Counted from the first letter of the stretch, positions 45,846-55,498 are shown. The stretch: 64,000 bases of DNA from Buchnera aphidicola (Pentalonia nigronervosa) (GCA_014622685.1 CP061275.1:248001-312000), one strand, 5' to 3'. Notes: generated by a model not told the origin, from the sequence alone. Translations and numbers: made by a program.

Positions 45846-48479
45846 ATGAAAAATACAACGCATGAGATACGTCAATCCTTTTTAAATTTTTTTAAAACAA
45901 AAGGACATATCATTATTCCAAGCAGTTCATTAATTCCAAAAGACGATACAACTTTACTTTTTACTAACGCAGGTATGAATCAATTTAAAGATTTTTTTTT
46001 AGGACAAAAAAACAGTACGTATTCTAAAATTGCTACTGTACAACGTTGTTTAAGAACCGGAGGAAAACATAATGATTTAGACAATGTAGGATATACTGAA
46101 AAACATCATACGTTCTTTGAAATGTTAGGAAATTTTAGTTTCAATGACTATTTTAAACTAGAAGCAATCCAATATGCTTGGGAATTATTAACGTCACAAA
46201 AATGGTTTAATATACCAAAAAATAAATTATGGATTTCTGTATATAAAGATGATAATGAAACTTATGAAATATGGAAAAATATTATTAAAGTACCTATTGA
46301 ACATATCATCAAAATAGGCGATAAAAACAATTGCCAATATAACTCTGAAAATTTTTGGCAAATGAGTGATAATGGACCGTGTGGTCCTTGTACTGAAATA
46401 TTCTATGATTACGGAAATGGATCAATAGATAACATTACAGATTTTATAGAAAATAAGACACAGCGTTTTCTCGAAATTTGGAATATTGTTTTTATAGAAT
46501 TTAATCGAATTTCTAAAACAAATATTATTCCCTTACCAAATAAATCGATAGACACTGGTATGGGATTAGAAAGGATATCTTCAGTCCTACAAAATGTACG
46601 ATCAAATTATAATATCGATATATTCGATACACTTATCAAAAAAATATCTAAATTTAGCAACTTAACAAATTCAAATCATATATCTTTAAAAATTATAGCT
46701 GATCATATTAGATCATCTACCTATATTATCGCTGATGGTATCAAACCATCAAACGAACATCGTGGATACGTTTTAAGACGAATTATTAGACGAGCGTTAA
46801 GACATGGACGAAAAATTGGAATAAAAAAAATTTTTTTCTATAAATTAGCCCAAGATGTTGCACAAGTCATGGGTACATCAGCAAATTTTTTTAAAGATAA
46901 AATTTACGAAATAGAAAAAATTTTGAAAATAGAAGAAATACAATTCTCTAAAACTCTGGATGTAGGATTAAAAATATTAAATAAGAAACTTAAACACATA
47001 AACAATAATATCTTATCTGGAAAGATAGCATTTTATCTTTACGATACCTTTGGTTTTCCTGTTGATTTAACAGAAGATATTTGTCGAGAAAAAAAAATAC
47101 AAATAGATTACGTAAATTATAAATTATTTCAACAACAACAAAGATCTAAATCCAAAAGCAATACTTTTTATAAAAATTATAATGATGACATTATTGTTAA
47201 TGATATCTGTATATTTCAAGGGTATAAAAAAAATAAAATAACAGCAAAAGTAAAACACATCTTTGTAAATAAAAAACCAGTTTTAGAAATTTGTAAAAAT
47301 GAACATGGAATTATTTTTCTTGATCGAACGACGTTTTATAGCGAATCTGGCGGACAAATAGGAGATACAGGCCAATTGTACTATAAAACTGCATATTTCG
47401 AAGTAGAAAATACAAAAAAATACGGAAATACAATCGGGCATATCGGAAAAATGAATTCTGGAATAATTAAATTACATGATTGTGTTTATAGCGAAATAAA
47501 CCAAGAGCGAAGAACATCCATCCAGAACAATCATTCAGCAACACATTTATTACATGCAACACTACGAAAAACACTAGGCAATGTTGTCGAACAAAAAGGT
47601 TCATTAGTGACTGACACACATCTTCGATTTGATTTTTCTTTTTCTGGTTCTATTACGTTGCCTCAAATACATGAAATTGAAAAAATAATAAACAATAAAA
47701 TTTTTAATAATATTGCAATAAAAACTAAAGAAATAAATTTAGAAGATGCAAAACAACAAAATGCAATCGCGCTATTTCATAATCAATATAGATCAGTTGT
47801 ACGTACTGTTTTTATTGAAGATTTTTCCATCGAACTTTGCAAAGGAACCCACGCCACAAGAACTGGCAATATTGGCATTTTTAAAATTGTTTCTCATCGT
47901 AGTGTAGCATCAGGAATTAAAAGAATCGAAGCAATAACTGGAAAAATGGCAATAAAACATTGGCATAAACAAGAAAATCAAATACAAAATATATCTTCAA
48001 TTCTACATACTCACCCTGTAGATATAACAGAAAAAATACAGAAATTAATAGTACAACAAAAACATTTAACATGTAAACTAGATAAATTAAAAAACAAAGA
48101 TAACATAAATCAAATAAACAAAATCATACGTTGTTCATATGAAATAAAGGGAGTAAAAATATTAATTCATAAGTTTTATAACCATAATTATAAAGAACTA
48201 AAAGAAATTGTCCAACAATTACAAAAAAAAATAGAATATGCAGTTATTATATTAATTAATATTGTTAATAATCATTTTACTATGATTTCCGGAATTACAA
48301 AAAATTTAGTAAACTCTATAACGGCAAAAAGTATTATCGACATTGTCATCCAAGAAACTCACGGAAACGGCGGAGGAAAAAACGATCTTGCTGCAGTTGG
48401 TACTACTGATATAAAAAAGTTAGATATAATTTTAAAAAAAATTACACTGTGGATTAATAGAAAATTAAAAAACAATTAA
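45846..48479 (+). CDS. alaS: Alanyl-tRNA synthetase
   Basis: 877 residues (E. coli 876). Class II synthetase with proofreading. Catalytic core: FFKTKGHIIIPSSSLIPKDD, LLFTNAGMNQFKDFFLG and HHTFFEMLGNFSFNDYFK; DTGMGLERI is motif 3. The editing domain has the zinc motif HSATHLLHATLR and its second half CKGTHATRTGNIGIFKI. The C-terminal C-Ala domain includes THGNGGGKNDLAAVGTTD. Upstream of csrA as in E. coli. Confidence 0.97.
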   Translation: MKNTTHEIRQSFLNFFKTKGHIIIPSSSLIPKDDTTLLFTNAGMNQFKDFFLGQKNSTYSKIATVQRCLRTGGKHNDLDNVGYTEKHHTFFEMLGNFSFNDYFKLEAIQYAWELLTSQKWFNIPKNKLWISVYKDDNETYEIWKNIIKVPIEHIIKIGDKNNCQYNSENFWQMSDNGPCGPCTEIFYDYGNGSIDNITDFIENKTQRFLEIWNIVFIEFNRISKTNIIPLPNKSIDTGMGLERISSVLQNVRSNYNIDIFDTLIKKISKFSNLTNSNHISLKIIADHIRSSTYIIADGIKPSNEHRGYVLRRIIRRALRHGRKIGIKKIFFYKLAQDVAQVMGTSANFFKDKIYEIEKILKIEEIQFSKTLDVGLKILNKKLKHINNNILSGKIAFYLYDTFGFPVDLTEDICREKKIQIDYVNYKLFQQQQRSKSKSNTFYKNYNDDIIVNDICIFQGYKKNKITAKVKHIFVNKKPVLEICKNEHGIIFLDRTTFYSESGGQIGDTGQLYYKTAYFEVENTKKYGNTIGHIGKMNSGIIKLHDCVYSEINQERRTSIQNNHSATHLLHATLRKTLGNVVEQKGSLVTDTHLRFDFSFSGSITLPQIHEIEKIINNKIFNNIAIKTKEINLEDAKQQNAIALFHNQYRSVVRTVFIEDFSIELCKGTHATRTGNIGIFKIVSHRSVASGIKRIEAITGKMAIKHWHKQENQIQNISSILHTHPVDITEKIQKLIVQQKHLTCKLDKLKNKDNINQINKIIRCSYEIKGVKILIHKFYNHNYKELKEIVQQLQKKIEYAVIILINIVNNHFTMISGITKNLVNSITAKSIIDIVIQETHGNGGGKNDLAAVGTTDIKKLDIILKKITLWINRKLKNN

Positions 48480-48668
48480 AATATGCACAATATAAATTTG
48501 ATTTACATCCAATTAGTTTGTTTTTTTAAAAATAAATTTAAATAATATTTAAAATTATATAATTTCATACAATTTAATATATTTTACAGTTTTTACTAAA
48601 GTTTATATTATTTTAAAATGATAAAATTAGATAAATCGTACTTTTTTTAATATTTTAAGGAACAAAGA

Positions 48669-48851
48669 ATGCTTATTCTAACTCGTCGAGTGGGCGAAAC
48701 ATTAATAATCGGCGATGAAATAACTGTGACAGTATTAGGAGTAAAGGGTAATCAAGTGCGTATTGGTATAAATGCCCCTAAAGAAATTTCGGTTCATCGT
48801 GAAGAAATATATCAACGTATTCAATCTGAAAAAAAACAAAAAAAAAATTAA
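48669..48851 (+). CDS. csrA: Carbon storage regulator, RNA-binding CsrA
   Basis: 60 residues (E. coli 61). MLILTRRVGETLIIGDEITV and VRIGINAPKEISVHREEIYQ contain the beta-strands and residues (L4, R44) that bind GGA hairpins in mRNA leaders. AAGGAACAAAGA precedes the ATG. Intact, although the E. coli antagonist RNAs and regulators are generally absent from such reduced genomes. A clear hairpin follows. Confidence 0.97.
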   Translation: MLILTRRVGETLIIGDEITVTVLGVKGNQVRIGINAPKEISVHREEIYQRIQSEKKQKKN

Positions 48852-48860
48852 TTGTTAATA

Positions 48861-48891
48861 TTGCATCTTACTCCTGTTAAGTAAGATGCAA
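48861..48891 (+). terminator. csrA terminator hairpin
   Basis: Perfect 11-bp stem TTGCATCTTAC / GTAAGATGCAA with a 9-base loop, 10 bases after the csrA stop and before the tRNA genes. The T tract after it is weak (CTTAATATGTTAT). Confidence 0.6.
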
Positions 48892-48991
48892 CTTAATATG
48901 TTATATAATTAGCATTACAATCATTATAAAATAATTTGACTTATATAAAAAAAAACGTAAAATACAATAGAAAAAATAAAAATTTTAGTCT

Positions 48992-49083
48992 GGTGAGATG
49001 GCCGAGTGGATTAAGGCGCTCCCCTGCTAAGGGAGTATGTAAGACAACTTGCATCGAGGGTTCGAATCCCTCTCTCACTGCCA
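48992..49083 (+). tRNA. tRNA-Ser (GCT)
   Basis: 92 nt including an encoded CCA. Acceptor GGTGAGA / TCTCACT (G1 pairs with U72), D-arm GCCGAGTGGATTAAGGC, anticodon arm GCTCCCCTGCTAAGGGAG with GCT, long variable arm TATGTAAGACAACTTGCATC, T-arm GAGGGTTCGAATCCCTC. Matches E. coli serV, in the same csrA-serV-argV order. Confidence 0.97.
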
Positions 49084-49106
49084 TTTTTACAATATAAATA
49101 TTTTTT

Positions 49107-49180
49107 GCATCCGTAGCTCAGATGGACAGAGTACTCGGCTACGAACCGAGCGGTCGGAGGTTCAAATCCTTCCGGATGCA
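49107..49180 (+). tRNA. tRNA-Arg (ACG)
   Basis: 74 nt to the discriminator A. Acceptor GCATCCG / CGGATGC, D-arm AGCTCAGATGGACAGAGT, anticodon arm CTCGGCTACGAACCGAG with ACG (A34 to be deaminated to inosine by TadA), T-arm GGAGGTTCAAATCCTTC. CCA is not encoded (ACA follows). Single copy of the E. coli argVYZQ cluster. Confidence 0.97.
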
Positions 49181-49319
49181 ACATAAAATTTTGTAAAAAA
49201 TAACATATCTGATATTTAATAAGTATTAAATATAATTACATTCAAATCTTTCATATATTCTATATATTTCTCTTTCAAAATCACAACAACCATAAAAATA
49301 TTTAAATTAGGAGAAAAAA

Positions 49320-50867
49320 TTGATACAAGATATCTCGAAAAAAATTAATTGGTTAAAAAATAATTCAAAAATACTAGACAAAATTTTTCGGGGGATTGAA
49401 CGTGAAACGTTAAGAATTACAAAAAACGGTCTTTTTTCTCAAAATTCACATCCGCATTCAATTGGTTCAGCCTTAACGCACAAATGGATTACAACTGATT
49501 TTGCAGAAAACCTATTAGAATTTATTACTCCTGTCAGCAACAACATAGATTATTTATTAACATTTTTAGAAGAATTACATGTTTTTTCTGCATCAAAAAA
49601 CAATAATGAACTCATGTGGCCCTTGAGTATTCCATATTTTTACAACTCTATTCAAAAAATAAAGATAGCGAAATACGGAACATCAAATATCGGCATGAAA
49701 AAATATATCTATCGAAAAGGACTAAAAAATAGATATGGCGATTTAGTGAATATAATTTCAGGAACACACTATAATTTTTCATTACCTAAAGAATTTTGGT
49801 CTCATGAAAAAAATATTAAAAAAGAAAGCGATTACATTTCGTCAGGATATTTAAAATTAATCAGAAATTATTACCGCTTTGGATGGATTATTCCTTACTT
49901 ATTTGGTGCATCACCAGCAATACCATCATGTTTTTTAAAAAATTCAAAAACACTATATCATTCATTTAAGAGAAATAAAGAAAATATGTTATATTTACCA
50001 TGGGCAACCTCTTTAAGACTCAGTGATTGTGGATATACTAATACTTCAATAATGGATTTGGATATTATGTTTAATGACTTAGAAACATATATAAAATCAT
50101 TTAAAAAGGCGCTTACAACAACATCAAAAAAATTTTTTAATATCGGAATCAAAGATAAAATTGGAAATTTTAAACAGTTAAACACCAATATATTACAAAT
50201 AGAAAATGAATTATATACTCAAATTAGACCTAAAAGAAATACACATCAAGGTGAAACATTATTAGAAGCTCTAAATGATAGAGGTATTGAATATGTAGAA
50301 ATACGTTCTTTGGATATCAATCCATTTTCTCCTATCGGTATAAATAAACACCAAATATTATTATTAGATTTATTTTTAATTTGGTGCGCATTAGTTGATG
50401 CTCCAAAAATGAATAAAAATGACTTTGCATTAACTATAAAAAATTGGAAGAAAATTATTTTAGAAGGTAGAAAACCAAATCAAAAAATATTTATTAACTC
50501 ACAAAAAAAAACAAAAAAAATATCAGAAGTTGGATGTAAAATATTTCAAGATTTAAAAAAAATTGCGTTCATTCTCGATCATAATTCTAATAATATTTTA
50601 TATCAAAATACATGTAAGGCAATCGAACCATTTTTGTATAATCCAGAACTAACCTATTCAGCACAATTACTAAAAATATTACTCAATACAGGAATAAAAC
50701 AAGCAGGATTAGATTTAGCGAAAAAATATCATAATATTTTTCTAAAAAAAAATCGATCGAATATTTATCAAACTATCTTGAACAATGAAACAATTCGATC
50801 GCATCAAGAACAGAAAAAGATAGAAAAAAAAGATCAATTATCTTTAGAACAGTATTTATCTATATAA
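49320..50867 (+). CDS. gshA: Glutamate-cysteine ligase
   Basis: 515 residues (E. coli 518) from a TTG start at 49320 with a strong AGGAG 6-7 bases upstream; E. coli gshA also starts with TTG. First step of glutathione synthesis. Conserved: GIERETLRIT, GSALTHKWITTDFAENLLEF, YRKGLKNRYGDLVNIISGTH, IRNYYRFGWIIPYLFGASPA and YVEIRSLDINPFSPIGI. gshB, which follows rsmE in E. coli, is not at that site here. Convergent with metK. Confidence 0.96.
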   Translation: MIQDISKKINWLKNNSKILDKIFRGIERETLRITKNGLFSQNSHPHSIGSALTHKWITTDFAENLLEFITPVSNNIDYLLTFLEELHVFSASKNNNELMWPLSIPYFYNSIQKIKIAKYGTSNIGMKKYIYRKGLKNRYGDLVNIISGTHYNFSLPKEFWSHEKNIKKESDYISSGYLKLIRNYYRFGWIIPYLFGASPAIPSCFLKNSKTLYHSFKRNKENMLYLPWATSLRLSDCGYTNTSIMDLDIMFNDLETYIKSFKKALTTTSKKFFNIGIKDKIGNFKQLNTNILQIENELYTQIRPKRNTHQGETLLEALNDRGIEYVEIRSLDINPFSPIGINKHQILLLDLFLIWCALVDAPKMNKNDFALTIKNWKKIILEGRKPNQKIFINSQKKTKKISEVGCKIFQDLKKIAFILDHNSNNILYQNTCKAIEPFLYNPELTYSAQLLKILLNTGIKQAGLDLAKKYHNIFLKKNRSNIYQTILNNETIRSHQEQKKIEKKDQLSLEQYLSI

Positions 50868-50901
50868 AAGAAATCAACACATCAAATAATATAGTTTTAA
50901 A

Positions 50902-50934
50902 AAAGATTTTTACTGCAAATATGACAAAATCTTT
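50902..50934. terminator. Weak hairpin between gshA and metK
   Basis: Inverted repeat AAAGATTTT / AAAATCTTT with a 15-base loop in the 123-base gap between two converging genes. AT-only apart from one pair on each arm; low stability. Confidence 0.25.
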
Positions 50935-50990
50935 ATTAAACACTAAAATAAACTCTCCGAAAAACATAATCTAAACACACATATAAAATT

Positions 50991-52133
50991 TTATTTTTCA
51001 GATAAAACATGTACTTTATCAATTTTTTCCCATGGAAACTCGTTTCTTCCAAAATGTCCATATGTTGCAGTTTGAAGATAAATAGGTTGCAATAAATTCA
51101 GCATTTTTATCAAACCATAAGGACGCAAATCAAACGTATTACGCACTACGGCAATTAAAGATTTATTACTTATTTTTCCAGTACCGAAAGTATCTATCAT
51201 AATAGAAGTTGGTTCAGAAACTCCAATAGCGTATGACAATTGTATTTCACATCGATCAGCTAAACCAGCTGCGACAATATTTTTCGCAACATACCTAGCT
51301 GCGTATGCTGCAGATCTATCTACTTTTGAAGGATCTTTTCCAGAAAACGCACCACCTCCATGCCTAGACATACCACCATAAGTATCAACAATAATTTTTC
51401 GACCAGTCAAACCACAGTCTCCCAAAGGACCGCCAATTACAAATCTACCTGTAGGATTAATTAAAAATTTTGTATTTTTTGTTAACCATTTACTTGGTAA
51501 AACTGGCTTTATAATTTCATCCATAACAGCTTCTTTCAAGACATTTTGTGAAATATTTTTGCTATGTTGAGTAGAGAAGACAATTGTATCTACTCCAATA
51601 ACTTTATTATTTTTATACTGAAATGTCACTTGACTTTTAGCATCTGGTTGAAGCCAAGATAAAATATTTTTTTTTCTTAACTCAGACTGTTTTTTAACTA
51701 AAAGATGAGCATAAGTAATCGGAGCAGGCATAAACACTTCTGTTTCATTAGTAGCATAACCAAATATACTACCTTGATCTCCAGCACCTTGTTCTAATGG
51801 ATTTAAACGGTCTATTCCTTGATGAATATCTTCTGATTGTTTTCCTATAGCACTAAGAACCGCGCAAGAATTCGCATTAAATCCAGTATCTGAATTAATA
51901 TATCCAATATCTTTAATAGTTTTTCTAGCAATTTCGTCAACATCAACCCATGCAGTCGTTGTAATTTCACCGCCAATTAACACCATGCCAGTTTTAACAT
52001 AAGTTTCGCAAGCAACACGTGCTTTTACATCTTGTTTTAGAATTTCATCTAATATGGCATCAGAAATTTGATCAGCAATTTTGTCTGGGTGTCCTTCTGA
52101 AACAGATTCAGATGTAAAAAGATATTCAGTCAT
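50991..52133 (-). CDS. metK: S-adenosylmethionine synthetase
   Basis: 380 residues from ATG at 52133 (E. coli 384); AAGG lies about 11 bases upstream. An in-frame ATG at 52247 adds 38 unconserved residues. Makes SAM from methionine and ATP, the methyl donor for trmD, rlmE, rsmE in this window. Landmarks: FTSESVSEGHPDKIADQISD, ETTTAWVD-type metal region, GAGDQGSIFGYATNE (signature), GGPLGDCGLTGRKIIVDTYG, GGGAFSGKDPSKVDRSAAY and the C-terminus GRNEFPWEKID. Divergent from endA. Confidence 0.97.
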   Translation of the reverse strand: MTEYLFTSESVSEGHPDKIADQISDAILDEILKQDVKARVACETYVKTGMVLIGGEITTTAWVDVDEIARKTIKDIGYINSDTGFNANSCAVLSAIGKQSEDIHQGIDRLNPLEQGAGDQGSIFGYATNETEVFMPAPITYAHLLVKKQSELRKKNILSWLQPDAKSQVTFQYKNNKVIGVDTIVFSTQHSKNISQNVLKEAVMDEIIKPVLPSKWLTKNTKFLINPTGRFVIGGPLGDCGLTGRKIIVDTYGGMSRHGGGAFSGKDPSKVDRSAAYAARYVAKNIVAAGLADRCEIQLSYAIGVSEPTSIMIDTFGTGKISNKSLIAVVRNTFDLRPYGLIKMLNLLQPIYLQTATYGHFGRNEFPWEKIDKVHVLSEK

Positions 52134-52363
52134 ATTTATGTTTACCTTATATATATGTATTTTAAAATTTTTGAACAACCTATTATAAAAAATGTATCTT
52201 ATATCAAAATTAATATCACTAAGATTAAGAATATCATTCTTATACATTTAAATTTTTAAAAAAAAGAAAAATATATTAAAATTGGTAAAAAAACTATCTT
52301 TTTATTAAAAATAAAAATATATTATATAAAAATTTAACTTTTTCAGATAGATAAAAATCCATA

Positions 52364-53083
52364 ATGATAAAAAAAATACTTATTTTTTTAACCAGTATTC
52401 TAATTTGTATTTTACTGAATAAAAAACATAAAAACGAAACAAATAATATAAAGAGTTTTTATTATGCAAAAACTGAAGCAATTAAAATTCATAAAAATGC
52501 ACCAGGTTCATTCTATTGCGGATGCAAAATTGTTTGGAAAGAAAAAAAAGGTATTCCTATACTGTCATCTTGTGGTTATAAAATACGAAAAAATAAGAAT
52601 CGAGCAACAAGAATCGAATGGGAACATGTAATGCCAGCCTGGCAATTTGGTAATAAAGAAAAATGTTGGAAAACAGGAGGACGTAAAAAATGTATGGAAA
52701 ATAAAAAATACGAAAATATTGCGTCTGACCTACATAATTTACAACCATCTATCGGTGAAATTAATAGTGATCGATCAAATTTTATGTATGGTAAAATCGA
52801 TAAAAATATTCAACAATATGGTCGATGTCAAATGAAAATCGATTTTAAGAAAAAAATAGCAGAACCACCTGCACGCGCTCGGGGAGCAATAGCCAGAACC
52901 TATTTTTATATGAGCAAAAAATACAAAATTTATTTATCCAAACAACAAAAAATAATGTTTACAAAGTGGAACAAAGAATTTCCCGTAACTCCATGGGAAT
53001 GTAAAAGAGAAAAAATAATATTCCAAAAGCAAGGGAATCATAATGAATATGTACGTAAACAATGTAGTAAAATAAACTTTTAA
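52364..53083 (+). CDS. endA: Endonuclease I (periplasmic DNase)
   Basis: 239 residues (E. coli 235). Non-specific double-strand DNA endonuclease normally exported to the periplasm. The N-terminal 20 residues are hydrophobic (KKILIFLTSILICILL) and fit a signal sequence, though no clear Ala-X-Ala cleavage site is seen. Catalytic region: FYCGCKI, CGYKIRKNKNRATRIEWEHV, MPAWQFG, DLHNLQPSIGEINSDRSNFM, EPPARARGAIARTYFYMSKK, all as in E. coli, with the active-site histidine in WEHV intact. Upstream of rsmE by 18 bases as in E. coli. Its use inside an intracellular symbiont is unclear. Confidence 0.95.
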   Translation: MIKKILIFLTSILICILLNKKHKNETNNIKSFYYAKTEAIKIHKNAPGSFYCGCKIVWKEKKGIPILSSCGYKIRKNKNRATRIEWEHVMPAWQFGNKEKCWKTGGRKKCMENKKYENIASDLHNLQPSIGEINSDRSNFMYGKIDKNIQQYGRCQMKIDFKKKIAEPPARARGAIARTYFYMSKKYKIYLSKQQKIMFTKWNKEFPVTPWECKREKIIFQKQGNHNEYVRKQCSKINF

Positions 53084-53101
53084 TAATAAAAGATACAATC
53101 T

Positions 53102-53836
53102 ATGAAAAAATACGTTCCAAGAATTTATATCAAAAATCATTTAAATGCTCATCAAATATATTGTCTACCAATAGATCAAATACATCATGTAAAAAACGTA
53201 TTAAGAGCAAAAACTCAAGATCAATTAGAAATCTTTAATAATACTAATTATATATTTCTAGCAAAAATAATTGAAATAAAAAAGAAAAGGGTACTAATCG
53301 AGATAACTGAAAAAACGTATAAAAATTTTGAATCACCTGTTCATATTCATCTAGGTCAAATTATATCAAATAAAAAAAATATGGATTTAACTATTCAAAA
53401 ATCAACTGAATTGGGGGTAAAAACTATTACACCATTATTTTTTGAATCCTGTTTAAAAAATAAAAAAACGCATTTTTTAAAAAAAATACAACATTGGCAA
53501 AATATCATAATTTCATCCTGCAAACAATGCAAAAGAAATGTTCTTCCAAAAATTTATCCACCAGAACAAATTCTTTTATGGTGCAAAAAAAACAACAAGA
53601 ACAACATAAATATTATTTTTCATCCTAATTCCCAATTAACGCTAAAAGATTTACCAAAAACAATAAAATATGTAAAAATAATAGTAGGATCTGAAATAGG
53701 TTTTTCCGATGAAATAATAAAAAAAATTATTCAATATGGATTTCTTTCAATTAAAATTGGACCAAGGATATTAAGATCAGAAACAGCTTCTATTGCAGCT
53801 ATTACAGCTCTTCAAGTACAATTTGGAGATCTATAA
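53102..53836 (+). CDS. rsmE: 16S rRNA (uracil-1498-N3)-methyltransferase
   Basis: 244 residues (E. coli 243). SPOUT-class SAM enzyme methylating U1498 near the decoding centre. N-terminal PUA-like region (HHVKNVLRAKTQDQLEIFN), central HIHLGQIISNKKNMDLTIQK and STELGVKTITPL, and the knot motifs IIVGSEIGFSDEI and KIGPRILRSETASIAAITAL, the family signature. Probably cotranscribed with endA. Confidence 0.96.
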   Translation: MKKYVPRIYIKNHLNAHQIYCLPIDQIHHVKNVLRAKTQDQLEIFNNTNYIFLAKIIEIKKKRVLIEITEKTYKNFESPVHIHLGQIISNKKNMDLTIQKSTELGVKTITPLFFESCLKNKKTHFLKKIQHWQNIIISSCKQCKRNVLPKIYPPEQILLWCKKNNKNNINIIFHPNSQLTLKDLPKTIKYVKIIVGSEIGFSDEIIKKIIQYGFLSIKIGPRILRSETASIAAITALQVQFGDL

Positions 53837-53958
53837 AAAAGTTATCTTTGCATTTTTAGATAAATTTAAAATTATAAAAAATAATAGAGTAAAAAATATT
53901 AAATATAAATTTGACAACAATCAATAGTAATTAAGATAATACTGCATGTATTTTAAAA

Positions 53959-54102
53959 ATGTCATTAAATTTTTTACAAAAAATGCAATATTTCAATTAC
54001 GAATCATTATCATGATATACCTTATTTTTATTAAATAGAAAATTGAACACTATTAATTTAAATATTATAAATTTGTTACCATTGAAACATTTAAATTCAT
54101 AA
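53959..54102 (+). pseudogene. Possible remnant of yqgE (UPF0301) in the rsmE-rpiA gap
   Basis: The 424-base gap after rsmE holds one fragment worth noting. ATG at 53959 reads MSLNFLQKMQYFNYESLS, stop, then YTLFLLNRKLNTINLNIINL. This follows the pattern of the E. coli YqgE start (MNLQHHFLIAMPALQDPIF, later VNKPLENLKIEGILEKLK). In E. coli gshB, yqgE and yqgF follow rsmE, so position supports it. The similarity is only of spacing and hydrophobic pattern and could be chance. gshB is not recognisable. Confidence 0.3.
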
Positions 54103-54260
54103 TAAAAAAACAATTCCGTCATATAAAAACTAAATTTATATTTTTAAAGTAACATAATATTTTTATATTACCATGTTTTTAATTAAAAATGACTAGTTGT
54201 ATACAAACATTTCATGATATTGTTTAAGAAATATATAAAACATTGATCTTATTTAAAAAA

Positions 54261-54935
54261 TTATTTTTTATAAAAATTATTTTTTATAACTTTTATACCT
54301 TTTGTAGTACTGACTAATACAATATCTGCGCCTCTAGCAGCAAATAAACCCACTGTAACCACTCCAGGAAATGAATTAATTGTTTTTTCCATTGAGATCG
54401 GATCTGTAATACATAAATTATGTACATCTATTATGATGTTTCCATTATCCGTGATAATATTTTTGCGATGTTGAGGATTTCCTCCAATATTAATTATTTC
54501 TTTTGAAATATAAGACAATGATGTCGGAATAATTTCTATAGGCAAAGGAAATTTACCAAGAACATCTACGATTTTAGTATGATCTACAATACAAATAAAT
54601 TTTTTTGACATTGCAGCAATAATTTTTTCACGTGTTAAAGCTGCACCTCCTCCTTTAATCATTTGCATATGACGATTGATTTCATCAGCACTATCAATAT
54701 ATATTTCTACTGAATTAAAATTCTGTAAATTAAATACTCGTATTCCTTGTTTTTTTAGCAAATTAGTAGAATAATCTGAGCTAGACACCGTTCCACATAT
54801 AACATTTTTTATTGTACTTAATGCTTCAATCAAATAAAAAATGGTAGTCCCAGTTCCTATTCCAACAATATCACCAGGATGAATATAATCTAATACAGCC
54901 CATGCAACTTTTTTTTTTAATTTACTTACGTTCAT
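54261..54935 (-). CDS. rpiA: Ribose-5-phosphate isomerase A
   Basis: 224 residues (E. coli 219). Interconverts ribose 5-phosphate and ribulose 5-phosphate in the non-oxidative pentose phosphate pathway, supplying PRPP for nucleotides and histidine. Motifs: GIGTGTTIFYLIEAL, SSDYSTNLLKKQGI (E. coli SSSAASTEKLKSLGI), IDSADEINRHMQMIKGGGAA, REKIIAAMSKKFICIVDHTK, and VVTVGLFAARGADIVLV. The ATG at 54935 aligns with E. coli. Flanked by gaps; convergent with rsmE. Confidence 0.96.
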   Translation of the reverse strand: MNVSKLKKKVAWAVLDYIHPGDIVGIGTGTTIFYLIEALSTIKNVICGTVSSSDYSTNLLKKQGIRVFNLQNFNSVEIYIDSADEINRHMQMIKGGGAALTREKIIAAMSKKFICIVDHTKIVDVLGKFPLPIEIIPTSLSYISKEIINIGGNPQHRKNIITDNGNIIIDVHNLCITDPISMEKTINSFPGVVTVGLFAARGADIVLVSTTKGIKVIKNNFYKK

Positions 54936-55106
54936 TTTAATTTTAAAAAATACTATAAAAAAATAAATAAATAGATTTTTTGATTTGAATAAATAAAAAG
55001 TTTAATATAATGTAACATCAATAACTATTGAAAACATTTAACATTTGCAATGTATAGGTATAAAGAAAATGGTTATATGAAATAGTTTTGAAAAATGTTT
55101 TAGGAA

Positions 55107-55180
55107 TGGCTGGGGTACCTGGATTCGAACCAGGGATGCCGGTATCAAAAACCGGTGCCTTACCACTTGGCTATACCCCA
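55107..55180 (-). tRNA. tRNA-Gln (TTG)
   Basis: 74 nt including encoded CCA. Acceptor TGGGGTA / TACCCCA, D-arm AGCCAAGTGGTAAGGC, anticodon arm ACCGGTTTTTGATACCGG with TTG, T-arm CCTGGTTCGAATCCAGG. Third gene of a Met-Leu-Gln cluster on the minus strand as in the E. coli metT operon. glnS follows on the opposite strand. Confidence 0.97.
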
Positions 55181-55208
55181 TTATTAAATTTTTAAAATAC
55201 ACTGTTAC

Positions 55209-55290
55209 TACGGGAGGCGAGATTTGAACTCGCAAACCTTTCGGCGCCAGAACCTAAATCTGGTGCGTCTACCATTTTCGCCACTCCCGC
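55209..55290 (-). tRNA. tRNA-Leu (TAG)
   Basis: 82 nt. Acceptor GCGGGAG / CTCCCGT (G1 pairs with U72, C72 in E. coli), D-arm GTGGCGAAAATGGTAGACGC, anticodon arm CCAGATTTAGGTTCTGG with TAG, long variable arm, T-arm GCGAGTTCAAATCTCGC. CCA not encoded. Corresponds to E. coli leuW. Confidence 0.96.
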
Positions 55291-55301
55291 ACGCATTAAA
55301 A

Positions 55302-55378
55302 TGGTAGCTACGACGGGAATTGAACCCATGACCCCAGCGTTATGAGTGCTGTGCTCTAACCAACTGAGCTACGTAGCT
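55302..55378 (-). tRNA. tRNA-Met (CAT), elongator
   Basis: 77 nt including encoded CCA. Acceptor AGCTACG / CGTAGCT, D-arm AGCTCAGTTGGTTAGAGC, anticodon arm GCAGCACTCATAACGCTG with CAT, T-arm CATGGGTTCAATTCCCG (imperfect). A paired first base (A1-U72) and lack of the initiator GGG-CCC anticodon stem pairs identify the elongator type; E. coli metT. Confidence 0.93.
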
Positions 55379-55498
55379 TTAAAAAACAGCCTTTAAATTT
55401 TATAATATATACATCAAATAATCAACAAAAATTCTTATCGATAAAATATATTTTTACTTGTATAACACAAATTACAACAATTAACATATTAAAAATAC

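Noticed and set aside
55038..55235. Open frame antisense to tRNA-Gln and tRNA-Leu
   Set aside because: It only reads through structured tRNA genes and has no homology I recognise; a by-product of the higher GC of tRNA genes.
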